From CAWJLE01 sp963843645 (GTDB lineage: Bacteria; Chloroflexota; Anaerolineae; DAOTYC01): 64,000 bases of DNA. Every line of letters starts with the position of its first letter. Within the stretch, counting starts at the first letter, position 1. The translations under genes and the position numbers were made by a program. Positions 28,630-37,682 of this stretch are shown here, in pieces. The stretch lies in the NCBI GenBank assembly GCA_963843645.1, contig CAWJLE010000003.1:1612001-1676000 (forward strand). Reading direction: 5' to 3'. Below the pieces are notes generated by a model, which searched no databases, had not been told where the DNA came from, and saw only the letters and a list, made by a program, of their open reading frames with translations.

Positions 28630-29733
28630 TCACGAACTGCGAGCGCAGCGGAACCCGGCATCGTCTCTGCTATAGTGTGGCATTTGAGGGAACCGGAGTG
28701 GCCAAGCCAAACCTGATATGCTCCATGATCCGCCACGCAACAGTAGACTCTCCGCCGGAGCGGCGTCTGGAGTGCTCCCGTCCGGCACCGCAAAGTAGGC
28801 CCGTGCAGACGCGGTCACCCACTCCCAGACATTGCCCGCCAGATCCAGGGCGCCGCACCAGCTCGTTCCGGACGGATAGCTGCCGACGGGTGCGGTGTCC
28901 GCATGGCCATCGTCCGCCGATTTGTCGGCATCTCTTGCGCGACAGTTTTTGTCGCAGAAGTTCGCGTCCTCGGCGACAAACTGGTTGCCCCAAGGGTAGA
29001 TCCGATCCTCAGGTCCGCGCGCGGCATACTCCCATTCTGCTTCGGTTGGCAATCGTCCACCCGCCCATTTGCAGTATGCCGCTGCATCGTCACGCGTTAC
29101 TAGCACTACCGGATATGCCTCCAGGCCGTCGATTCCTGTGAGTCCGCCCGGGTGGCGCCAGTCTACCCCCTCAGTCTGGTCAGTGCTGTCGAATCCGGTC
29201 AGCATGCCGCCTGCCTGATTTCGCTCAATCTCCGTGCGGTACTCGGTTGCCTGCACAAAGAGAGCGAACTGCGAATTCGTCACCTCCGTTCGGTCCATCC
29301 AGAAGCCATCGACGGCGACTCTGTGTGCCTCCTGGATCAGAGCCGCCAAGTCCTCACGCCGGCAGTTCGGTTGACGTCTTGCGCAGATCTCGACCCACGT
29401 GTCGAACTGCGCTTCGGTGAAGCCCATAGAGAACTCTCCGCCCGTCACATAGGTCATGACCATGCCATCAGCTTTCCGGATCCAAGTCCCCCCTGCACTA
29501 CCTGCTGGCGGCGCTTCACGCTCGGCTGTTCCGTCCGGTGTCGCCAATTGCACAGTGGGATTCGTGGGAGAGGTCGGCACGGCGGTCGCGGTTTGAATCA
29601 CGGCAATGGCGGTTTGGAGCGCAGGCGGTCCTTCCGGCGTAACGATCGGTGCGGCTCCCAACAGCACCCACGATAGGACTGCGGCCAACCCCCAGATGGA
29701 CATCGCAGAACTCGTCAGATGATTAGAGAACAC
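28630..29733 (-). CDS. Secreted SUMF1/FGE-like protein with TAIAV stalk
   Basis: The protein has 367 residues from a GTG (29731-29733) with AAGGAGG 6 nt upstream. It has an N-terminal hydrophobic segment, a short stalk ('LQTAIAVIQTATAV'), then a SUMF1 domain ('VTGGEFSMGF', 'DRTEVTNSQF', 'RLPTEAEWEY', 'LAGNVWEW', 'LLRGGSW', 'GFRCARS'). The Cys pair needed for FGE catalysis after RGGSW is missing. The region between RGGSW and GFRCA differs completely from the neighbouring paralogues. It is the penultimate gene in the same-strand array. Confidence 0.85.
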   Translation of the reverse strand: MFSNHLTSSAMSIWGLAAVLSWVLLGAAPIVTPEGPPALQTAIAVIQTATAVPTSPTNPTVQLATPDGTAEREAPPAGSAGGTWIRKADGMVMTYVTGGEFSMGFTEAQFDTWVEICARRQPNCRREDLAALIQEAHRVAVDGFWMDRTEVTNSQFALFVQATEYRTEIERNQAGGMLTGFDSTDQTEGVDWRHPGGLTGIDGLEAYPVVLVTRDDAAAYCKWAGGRLPTEAEWEYAARGPEDRIYPWGNQFVAEDANFCDKNCRARDADKSADDGHADTAPVGSYPSGTSWCGALDLAGNVWEWVTASARAYFAVPDGSTPDAAPAESLLLRGGSWSISGLAWPLRFPQMPHYSRDDAGFRCARSS

Positions 29734-29844
29734 AGTGCGCCTCCTTTCTGTCCAATACGGATCGCTCCGGAAGTTCGAAGCCTGACCTCGCCACGAAAGA
29801 CTCGAAGCCACCGTCAAGCGTGGCACTCGACGCAAAGCATCCTG

Positions 29845-32832
29845 TTAGTTTTCCCTGGCACACCGCACGCCCCGGAACAGGAACCCCGGGGTCTCGACGA
29901 GCCAGCCGCGAGAAGCGCCTCGCGCGAAACCGGGGCCATCGAGCCACGATCCGCCACGCATGATCCGACACTGCCCACTTCCCGGACCACTTGGATTTAC
30001 CTGCGGGTCCGCCGAATAGTAACCGCAGAAGTCGGCTACCCACTCCCAGACATTACCGGCCATGTCCAGCGCGCCACACCAGCTCACTCCGTCCGGATAG
30101 CTTCCGACCGGCAAGAGCGTCCCTGCCCCACCATCGTTCGTGTTAGCTCTGCGAGTTTCCCAGCCGTCGCCCCACGGGTATTCGTGGCCCGCTCGTCCTC
30201 TAGCGGCATATTCCCATTCGGCCTCCGTCGGTACTCGTGCTCCCGCCCAGCGGCAGTACGCGTCGGCTTCGTCCGGCGAAATGCCGGCTACAGGTTGAGC
30301 GTCTCGATTGTATCGCGAATCATCCGCATAGATTGACGTCGCGCACTTACCGGCATCGATGCATTTGCGATACTGGGCGTTGGTCACCTCGGTTTGGTCG
30401 AGCCAGAAGTCGTTCAAGGTCACCAAATGCGCAGGTGTTTCCAGCGCATGGCCATTCCTTCCCATCCGAAACTCACCTGCCGGAACGTACACCATTAGCA
30501 TGCCATCGGAGGGACGTGTCCGCGTCTGACCCAAACGCGCGGTTGGTGCCCTAGGAGCCTCCGCCGTTGCCGTCTGCACGATCGCGATGGCGATGGCGAG
30601 CTGCTTTGTCGCATGCGGGGTCGGTGTGGGCTGCGCGGCCATGGCCGTGGCCGTCTGCACGACCGCAATCGCCGTCTGCAGCTCGGGCGGGATGCCGGAA
30701 ACAGGCGGTGGCGTCGGCACGGCCGTTGCAGCGGTCGCTGGCACGCCGCCGGCGAGCGTTACTGCCACTTCGACGAAAGGTGGGTGGCCCGCATAGAGCT
30801 CCGCCAGCTTCTCGTCCTGGTCCGCCCGCTTCCGGATGCCAGCCACCGCCTGCTCCCATTCACTCCCCTTGAACCACGCGATCGGACTCAGGTAGTCCAG
30901 CCAGCCATTACCGACCCTTGCTCGCACTCCATCCCCGTAGCTCCGTTCGGCCTGCACCCCGGCCAGCGTCTCCAGCACGAACGCCACCCGGTACCGCTCC
31001 GCCAAGTCGCCGTCATACGTCGCCTTGCCCCCGGCCGCGGCTGCATCGCGCAGTGCGCGCCGTCCAGTCCGGAAGCGCTGATACAACTCGTACGCCCGCT
31101 CCGCTACGGTGAAGTTGTGGTACAGATCGTCCATCCCAAATAGCAGATCGCCCAGCGCCAGTCCCAGCCCCACACCGCTGACCGCCTGCCCAAACCAACT
31201 CGGCCACGTGTGCAGCAGCCCAAACTTGTTGCACGACCAGGCCACCAGCCGGCTCGACAGCTCTTTTGCCCCCAGGGCCACCGCCAACTCGCCTGACTTC
31301 TCGTGCACAAACGAGCGCAGGACATCCGCTCGCTGAAACCAGGCGTTCTGGAACTCCGCCCCTGCCCGCTGCGCTGCGCTGAGCTGATCGGCATCCAGCC
31401 CAGCATCGCCGGCCTCCGAGGCCGCGTAGGTCTGCAGCCAGCCCGCGCGGTCGTGGTTCAGGTCGGCCACGAACACCATCCGCACCAGAAGGGGTAGCAG
31501 CTCCAGCGCGTTCGTGAGGTGCACCCGGTCCCCACCCACCTCGATGAACGACGTGCCCTGCTCGGAGATAGGTCGCCAGTCCTCCAGCAGTGCCCGCACC
31601 GCCTGCTCGTCGCGCCGCACCGAGTCGAAATTGGAGTACTTCATGGCATCCAGCGTGGCCTGAAACGCGCCCAGGGCCTGGTTGCCCTGCCCGGCCGCCT
31701 CGCCGGTACCGGCTGCGACCTGCTCCAGCCAGTCCGGAGCTTTCTGCGTGGATAGCATGGCGCGCAGTGCCTCGAGCGTCTCATCCTCGCGCGTAGTGAA
31801 CAGCGCTCCGGCTTTCTGCACGAGGAAGGCCGGGTTCAGCGTCACCTTGTGCAGGTCGTCGAGCAGGTCGGCCCAGACGGAGCTGGGCGGCTCGGTTGAG
31901 GACCGCTCGTAGAGCAGATAGGCGGCGCTGTAGCGCAGGAAGACCTCCCGCAGCAGCGCGGCGTCCGTTACCGGCGTTCCATCCTGGCGCACGATCAAGC
32001 GGGTGATACCATGCTGGCTGAAGACGTCCGCTGTCCCAGCAAAGAACAGATTGGCATCTGCGGCGCGGTAGGAGCCGGTGGACTCATATTCGACGGTGTA
32101 GGTGTGGCCGCCAAAGGACAGCGCCGGCTGGATGGTGACCGGCCCAGACGGCGCAGGGGGAACGTCGCTCTGCGCCGGAAGCAGTATCGCCCCGACGAAC
32201 GTGCCGTCCGGTAGGAAGTCGTATGCGACGCGGAGTGAGTCCGGACAACGGTCACACGGCAGAAGCAGGCGGAGACGTACGACGTAGCGGGGTCCGCCTT
32301 GCTGGTTCGCCTCGACTGCTTCAACAGACTCCGCCGACAACGCCCTCGGGAGCGATTCGGAGAGATTAGCGCGGTCCAGGTCGTCGGGCGGCACGAGCCC
32401 TTGGCCGTCTAACCACACGATGGACGGGTGCCCGTTTATGAGCGCGGACTTGTAGCTGCCCATGTTCGGATGAAAATAGGGATCCTCGATGAGAGCAAAA
32501 TCGACGAGTCCCAACTCGCGAAAACCGATCATATACTGACCATGCGTCAGCTCTGCGAAGGCGATGGCCTGACGTGAGGCGCCGGCTCTGCGCATGAATG
32601 CGATGGTGCACTTTTCTGGATCGGTTGGGGGGAACTGACAGTCGCCGTCCGTCTCATCTTCGACGCCAGGCGGCGGATTCCAGATCGCCTCGGGGCCGAA
32701 CGTCTGCGGCGCGGCCGGCGGAGGCTCTGACCGAGCCACGAATGCGGGCGGCAGCAGGAGGGCCACCACGACGAGGAGCACCGGCACCCCGCCCAACAAG
32801 CGCATCAGCATTCGAGATGACTTCTGTGTCAT
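29845..32832 (-). CDS. Large secreted protein: uncharacterised N-terminal region of about 700 residues, TAIAV stalk, SUMF1/FGE-like C-terminus
   Basis: The protein has 995 residues. A signal peptide begins at ATG 32832 (GGAGG upstream). The first 700 or so residues contain no family I recognise; they are mixed alpha/beta, with a predicted hydrophobic patch around 'VGLGLALGDLLFGMDDLYHNF'. Two TAIAV-type stalk segments follow ('LQTAIAVVQTATAMAAQP', 'IAIAIVQTATAEA'), then a SUMF1 domain of about 220 residues ('VPAGEFRMGR', 'DQTEVTNAQYR', 'RVPTEAEWEYAARG', 'MAGNVWEWVADF', 'IMRGGSW', 'GVRCAREN'). The FGE catalytic cysteines are absent. Confidence 0.8.
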   Translation of the reverse strand: MTQKSSRMLMRLLGGVPVLLVVVALLLPPAFVARSEPPPAAPQTFGPEAIWNPPPGVEDETDGDCQFPPTDPEKCTIAFMRRAGASRQAIAFAELTHGQYMIGFRELGLVDFALIEDPYFHPNMGSYKSALINGHPSIVWLDGQGLVPPDDLDRANLSESLPRALSAESVEAVEANQQGGPRYVVRLRLLLPCDRCPDSLRVAYDFLPDGTFVGAILLPAQSDVPPAPSGPVTIQPALSFGGHTYTVEYESTGSYRAADANLFFAGTADVFSQHGITRLIVRQDGTPVTDAALLREVFLRYSAAYLLYERSSTEPPSSVWADLLDDLHKVTLNPAFLVQKAGALFTTREDETLEALRAMLSTQKAPDWLEQVAAGTGEAAGQGNQALGAFQATLDAMKYSNFDSVRRDEQAVRALLEDWRPISEQGTSFIEVGGDRVHLTNALELLPLLVRMVFVADLNHDRAGWLQTYAASEAGDAGLDADQLSAAQRAGAEFQNAWFQRADVLRSFVHEKSGELAVALGAKELSSRLVAWSCNKFGLLHTWPSWFGQAVSGVGLGLALGDLLFGMDDLYHNFTVAERAYELYQRFRTGRRALRDAAAAGGKATYDGDLAERYRVAFVLETLAGVQAERSYGDGVRARVGNGWLDYLSPIAWFKGSEWEQAVAGIRKRADQDEKLAELYAGHPPFVEVAVTLAGGVPATAATAVPTPPPVSGIPPELQTAIAVVQTATAMAAQPTPTPHATKQLAIAIAIVQTATAEAPRAPTARLGQTRTRPSDGMLMVYVPAGEFRMGRNGHALETPAHLVTLNDFWLDQTEVTNAQYRKCIDAGKCATSIYADDSRYNRDAQPVAGISPDEADAYCRWAGARVPTEAEWEYAARGRAGHEYPWGDGWETRRANTNDGGAGTLLPVGSYPDGVSWCGALDMAGNVWEWVADFCGYYSADPQVNPSGPGSGQCRIMRGGSWLDGPGFARGASRGWLVETPGFLFRGVRCAREN

Positions 32833-32878
32833 AGTCTGTGCCTCCTTGTTTCGAAACGATCGGTCAAACCAGGCTCTT

Positions 32879-34129
32879 TCATTCGCTCGATGCGCATCGA
32901 AAGCCAAAGAACCGGTCCTTCGATGCCGGATCAACCGAGTGGCGGTCTGCGCCCATCAGAGAGTATGCCAGATCTGCCCACGATCCACCCCGCACCACAC
33001 GCAACCGCCCGAAACTCGGGCCTGTAGGGTCGCGCTGTCGTTCTCCAGAGTATGGGGCATACCAATCGGCTACCCATTCCCAGACGTTCCCGGAGAGATC
33101 AAGCGCCCCACACCAGCCTACGCCCTGTGGATAAGCACCGACTGGCGCGGTCGTCCCAAACCCATCGTCCACGCTCTTGTTGGCCCAGTTGTACTCGCAG
33201 TTGGCGTCGCAGTAGTTGGCCGCCGATCCGCGAAACTCAGCACCCCAGGGGAACGCTCTTCCTTCAACGTTGCGGGCCGCATACTCCCACTCCGCCTCCG
33301 TCGGCAGTCGGGCACCTGCCCACCTACAATAGTCCCGTGCGTCGCTCCAGGAGACGCCGACCACCGGATGGGACTCACCATTCAGATCGGCGCTGCCCTC
33401 GACGCCGGATGCAGCGCACACCCCGGCCGACGCACAGCGTCGGTACTGCCCGTTCGTCACTTCGGTGCGATCCAGCCAGAAGGCGCTCAGAGATACTGTA
33501 TGAGCCGGCTGCTGATCTTGAAACCATTCACGGTCGCAGTAGGTCGTATAGGCCCGGCAGAGACTCATCGCACGGTCGACGTCCGCGTCGGTGCTGCCCA
33601 TCCGGAACTCACCGTCCGGCACGTAGACCATCTCGGCACCATCGGTCTCGCGAATGCTTCGTTGGCCTGGTACGCCGGTTGCGGCCCGGGGTGGCGAGGC
33701 CGGCGTGGCTGTGGACGGCGCAGGTGTGAACGTCCACGTTGGCAATGGGGTGAACGACGGCGACTGGCCAAGTATCGGCGTAGCCGTCGACTCGACCGGT
33801 GACGTTGAGGTCGGTGCCTTCGCGCTTGCCGTCGCCGCAATCGCGAGCGCCGTCGCGAGTTGTTCTGTGGGGTTGGGTGTTGGTGTGGTCTGCGCCTCCG
33901 CGGTCGCTGTCGCCAACACGGCGATGGCGGTCGCCAGTTGCTGCGCCGGATTTGGTGTGGCGGTCGGCTCCGCCATGGCCGTCGCGGTCTGGATGACCGC
34001 AATGGCCGTCCTTAGTGCCAGCGGTTGGCTTGGTGACTGGGCCCCAGCAATGCGAAACCACACCAACAGCAAGAGGAAGCTCAAGGTCAAAACCGTCCAT
34101 GGACCGAATTTCCTTTGGTGGCTGCACAT
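32879..34129 (-). CDS. Secreted SUMF1/FGE-like protein with extended TAIAV/Pro stalk
   Basis: The protein has 416 residues. A signal peptide is followed by three TAIAV-type units ('LRTAIAVIQTATAMAEPT', 'LATAIAVLATATAEAQ', 'LATALAIAATASAKAP') and a Pro/Thr linker ('SFTPLPTWTFTPAP'). The SUMF1 domain has 'VPDGEFRMGS', 'DRTEVTNGQYRR', 'RLPTEAEWEYAAR', 'SGNVWEWVADWY', 'VVRGGSW' and 'GFRCASSE'. The start ATG has GGAAGGGTG upstream. Non-catalytic by the same Cys criterion as its neighbours. Confidence 0.85.
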   Translation of the reverse strand: MCSHQRKFGPWTVLTLSFLLLLVWFRIAGAQSPSQPLALRTAIAVIQTATAMAEPTATPNPAQQLATAIAVLATATAEAQTTPTPNPTEQLATALAIAATASAKAPTSTSPVESTATPILGQSPSFTPLPTWTFTPAPSTATPASPPRAATGVPGQRSIRETDGAEMVYVPDGEFRMGSTDADVDRAMSLCRAYTTYCDREWFQDQQPAHTVSLSAFWLDRTEVTNGQYRRCASAGVCAASGVEGSADLNGESHPVVGVSWSDARDYCRWAGARLPTEAEWEYAARNVEGRAFPWGAEFRGSAANYCDANCEYNWANKSVDDGFGTTAPVGAYPQGVGWCGALDLSGNVWEWVADWYAPYSGERQRDPTGPSFGRLRVVRGGSWADLAYSLMGADRHSVDPASKDRFFGFRCASSE

Positions 34130-34162
34130 TGCTTCACCCTTCCATCGTCAATACTGCGCCGC

Positions 34163-34966
34163 TCAGTATGGCAATGTATTGAGGTTGACCACGATATCAG
34201 TCATGTGGCGCTCCCCCGTCGGCAAGTAGAATGAGCCGCTCGCGCCGATCAGAGAACCGCTGTCATAGATCGCCCAGCGAAAGGGTCCGCTACCGTAGTC
34301 TCTCGGCCACACGCCCCACACGATCTGCGTATACGGCATCTTCTGCCAGTTCTCCACCGCATGCCAGCCGCCGGACGTATCTGCCCATTCGACCGCCGAC
34401 ATCGTCTTTCGGGCTGTGTCGTACCACGCCTTGCCGGCCGGCGACAGAATTGTCAAGCGGATGTGCGCGAGATTGTCGAGTTTGGGGTCCGGACAGTACT
34501 CGTCGTTGTAGAGCCTCGGAACCGGCGTTGGCGTGGATGTGGGCCACGGCGTCGGACGACGGGTCGGCGTCGATGTCGGCCACGGCGTTGAAGTGAACGT
34601 CCAGGTCGGCAAGGGCGTGAGCGTAGGCGACGAGGCCGGTGTCGGCGGCGCGGTGAACGTCGGCGAAGATGTCGGCATCGCGATGACGACCCAGAGCGTG
34701 CTCGTTGGGCCTGGGGCTAGGCCTGGCCCCGCCTCCGCCGTAGCCGTCGCCAGGACCGCGATGGCTGTCGTCAACATCTGCGTCCCGTTCGGAGTCGGCG
34801 TCGGCTGCGCCATGGCTGTCGCGGTCTGGATGACCACAATCGCGGTTTGCACAGCGGGCGGCAGGTCCGGCGACTGGGCCGCTGCGACCCTGGTGAGAGC
34901 GTAGAGGAGAGTCACGACCAGATCTAGGACGACGAATCGCGTAATCTTGCACCAACCTGCGCGCAC
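34163..34966 (-). CDS. Secreted protein with TAIAV stalk and a small unassigned C-terminal domain
   Basis: The protein has 267 residues from a GTG (34964-34966) with AAGGAG upstream. It shares the signal peptide and stalk of its neighbours ('VQTAIVVIQTATAMAQPT', 'LTTAIAVLATATAEAG') and the 'LTPLPTWTFTSTP' linker with repeated 'PWPTSTPT' units. Instead of SUMF1 it ends in about 105 residues with 'YNDEYCPDPKLDNLAHIRL', 'MPYTQIVWGVWPRDYG' and 'FRWAIYDSGSLIGASGSFY'. I do not recognise this domain; it looks like a small beta-rich module. Confidence 0.7.
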   Translation of the reverse strand: MRAGWCKITRFVVLDLVVTLLYALTRVAAAQSPDLPPAVQTAIVVIQTATAMAQPTPTPNGTQMLTTAIAVLATATAEAGPGLAPGPTSTLWVVIAMPTSSPTFTAPPTPASSPTLTPLPTWTFTSTPWPTSTPTRRPTPWPTSTPTPVPRLYNDEYCPDPKLDNLAHIRLTILSPAGKAWYDTARKTMSAVEWADTSGGWHAVENWQKMPYTQIVWGVWPRDYGSGPFRWAIYDSGSLIGASGSFYLPTGERHMTDIVVNLNTLPY

Positions 34967-35007
34967 GCGATCTCCTTGCAGCCCGCCCTGCGTTGTCCCA
35001 CAACAGA

Positions 35008-37291
35008 TCAATTGCTTCTCGCGCACCGGAAACCAACGTCGTCGCTCCAGTTGTCCAGACCCCGCCCGATGCGGAAGGTAATGCGCATCTCAGCACGCTT
35101 GTTAAGCCAGCCCGCCCCGCGTAAAACATGGCCGGTGCCAGAAGCAGGGCCAGTGGGACTGACCTGCCGAGCGGTCGAATATCCTCCGTACCAATCGGCG
35201 ACCCACTCCCAAATGTTGCCGAACAGGTCTCGGGCTCCGCACCAGCTCGCCCCAGATGGGTAGCTGGCCACCGGCGCCGCGCGTCTGTAGCCGTCATCTG
35301 CGGTCACATCTGCCCAAGCGGCCTCGCAATTTCGATCGCAGTAGTTGAGCCTGGTGCCATCGAAGCGATCGCCCCATGGGAACGGCAAGGACTCTGGCCC
35401 TCGAGCAGCGTACTCCCACTCGGCCTCAGTCGGGAGCCGGGAGCCTGCCCACTTGCAGTAAGCGATTGAATCGTCCCAGCTCACTTGGACGACAGGGTAG
35501 TCGTCGAAATCCTGAGACGTTCGTGTCTGGCCCCCCTGGATGCCGCCAGTCCGCTCCAGACACGTTGCTCCACGGACTGTCGCGGAACGCCAGCGCGCTA
35601 CCACGCAACTCAGCGCCGGTCCTGTGACCAGTTGCCGCCGTGAATTCGCGGAACATTGCATTGGTCACCTCAGTTCGATCCAACCAGAAGCCGTTCAACG
35701 CAACCGTGTGAACCGGTTGCTCGTCCTCATTGCCGTTGTTGCTGCCCATGTCAAATTCGCCGGCGGGCACGTAGACCATCACCATGCCATCCGACGGGCG
35801 AGTCCAGGTTACTCGGGCGCAGGACATGTCGAAATTGCTGTGAGTCAAGGTCTGCGTCTCGACTTCGACGGCCATGGCGCACGCCGACCCCAACACCGAG
35901 ATCGACTGCGAGCCGGCGGACACCGGGCATAGCAAGTACAGGCCGTCTTCATCAGTCTCCGTCCACACCCCATTAGGACTGGTCAGTTTGACCCCGGCAA
36001 CACCAGTCCCACCCTTCGTGATCTTACCAAACAGACCACCTTCGCTGGTCTGCAACACGTTCTCGCGAATGGCTGCGGCGCGTTGAGCGGACGATGGATG
36101 AAGGAGATCCATGTTCTCCAGCCTATCGACAATCGACTGTTTGCCTTCTAACTCAGCCAGGCGATCCAGCACATAAAGGAAGATCAGCTGAACCTGCACG
36201 CCAGTGTCGCCATTGTCTTCCTGACCGGCCCAGTGTCGGCTGGTTTCGCTGGCCCAGGTCAACCCGTCCAGGTCCGCCTGGAACTCAGCTCTGATCCTCC
36301 GCTTCACCGAATCGCTGTTGGGATCCATGGATTCGCTGATGGCAGCCCAGAAGCCCGGCAAGTCCCGGGCGGATATTGCTGCCGCCAGCTTCGCGATCAA
36401 ACGCGCCGCGTTCAGCGGCGGCATTCGGGTCAACTCGCTCACCAAGTTACTTGAGTCCCCGTGGACATGATGAGCTTCTTCGTGACCGAGCACTGCTGCA
36501 GCCAGGAAGTCTTGTTTGCCTTTTGGGACCGCCAGTTCCAGGTGATCGACGAAACGCCGATAGTAGTCCGTGTTGACCAGAATCAGCGGGGAGTTATAGT
36601 GCACTGCCCTAGCGGGGCTGTTTTGCAGTTGTCTGGTGTCGCGCACTTGCCACGAGCCTTCAGGCGCCGGGTGAATCTGGTTCGCAAGACTCGTCCACGC
36701 GGGATGATCAACGGCGCCTTCTGCTTGGGTGGCGAAGAAGAATCTCTGCAGCAGACCGCTGTCTAACGACGAGTCGCCGAATTGGAGATTGCGCAATTCT
36801 GCGGACGATGGCGTGGGTGTCGCTCCCATGTCCGGTGACTCCTGGAGAGCGGCGATCGTGGCGGCGGCCGCGGTGGCCAACTGGTCCGACTCCGCGGTTG
36901 CTTGATCCGCCGCAAAACCAGACGCACTGGCTGACATGGCCGTGGCCATGTCAGCCAGTGCGGTTGCCAGATCGCGCGCTTGCGCCGTAGCCGTATCGCC
37001 CGCCTTCGCAGCCAGCGTCGCAGCCACCATCGTCGCCAGCTTATCCGCCCTGACGCTCGACGTCGCATCTGGCGTCGCCGCAGGGGGATCTGGCGTTGCG
37101 GTTGCGGTCGCGGTCGGCTGAGCCGCCGTAGTCGCGGCCTGGATGACCGCAATCGCCGTTTGGAGCGCGGGCGGCTGGTCCGGTAGCTGGGCCAGGGAGG
37201 CCCCGGTCAGCGCGCACAGCACTATCGTCACCGGCACTACACTCAGAGCTATCCCCTTCGCAGTCTTCGCTCCACCCTTCCTTCTTCGCAT
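35008..37291 (-). CDS. Secreted M48-like metallopeptidase fused to a carboxypeptidase-regulatory-like domain and SUMF1/FGE-like domain, one frameshift
   Basis: The corrected product is about 760 residues. Signal peptide and TAIAV stalk come first, then Ala/Thr coiled segments to about 150. A zinc peptidase core has H270-E-E-A-H274 and E336-F-Q-A-D340, the arrangement of M48/BepA-like peptidases. A beta-sandwich 'GLFGKITKGGTGVAGVKLTS' (about 425-490) precedes the SUMF1 domain ('VPAGEFDMGS', 'DRTEVTNAMF', 'RLPTEAEWEYAARG', 'FGNIWEWVADWY', 'VLRGAGW', 'GFRCARSN'). The frame breaks at CGAAATC (35505-35511); deleting one base gives the continuous 'NVSGFDDYPVVQVSWDD'. The peptidase motif is complete, so activity is plausible. 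Confidence 0.8.
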
Positions 37292-37356
37292 GACCCTCTC
37301 CTTGTCGCCCGACTGCGCGCGGCCGGCGCGCAGTCGCCGAATTCCGCAACCCTGTG

Positions 37357-37625
37357 CTACTGGGACACATTCACTCTTGAGGTGATGTCCCCTCCAGGTG
37401 TCGACCTACCGAGTGGGGGCAGCGGGCTCGACCGCGCCTTGCCGTTGCCGTCGCGACGACAGCGAGCGCCATCTGCACCACGGGCGGCTGTGCAGCGGCC
37501 GTGCCGGTCCGTACGACGGCGATCGCTGTCTGCAGCCCTAGGGCCGCGCCAGTCAGTCCACAGAGAAGCATCATAACAAGAATCAGAACTGCGAATGGCG
37601 CGTTGCTATTTCGATATCCGCACAT
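37357..37625 (-). pseudogene. Short leader-plus-TAIAV fragment, duplicated tail of the 39389-42149 gene
   Basis: A signal-like N-terminus (from 37625) joins directly to 'LQTAIAVV...' and 'VQMALAVVATATA', the same sequence that ends the 39389-42149 protein. After a frame change near 37440 the other frame continues 'ARSSPLPPLG...' to TAG at 37357, again matching that tail ('ARSGPPPLG'). It is therefore a partial duplicate carried along with the start of the next SUMF1 gene, not an independent functional gene. Confidence 0.65.
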
Positions 37626-37682
37626 GCTGCTTCATTCCTACCACGAACTTGACCACAGCCCACAGGCGAGAAGGAGGTGAGC

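Noticed and set aside
28630..34129. SUMF1 proteins as active formylglycine-generating enzymes or sulfatase activators
   Set aside because: The Cys pair after RGGSW required for catalysis is missing in every copy and no sulfatase gene is nearby.
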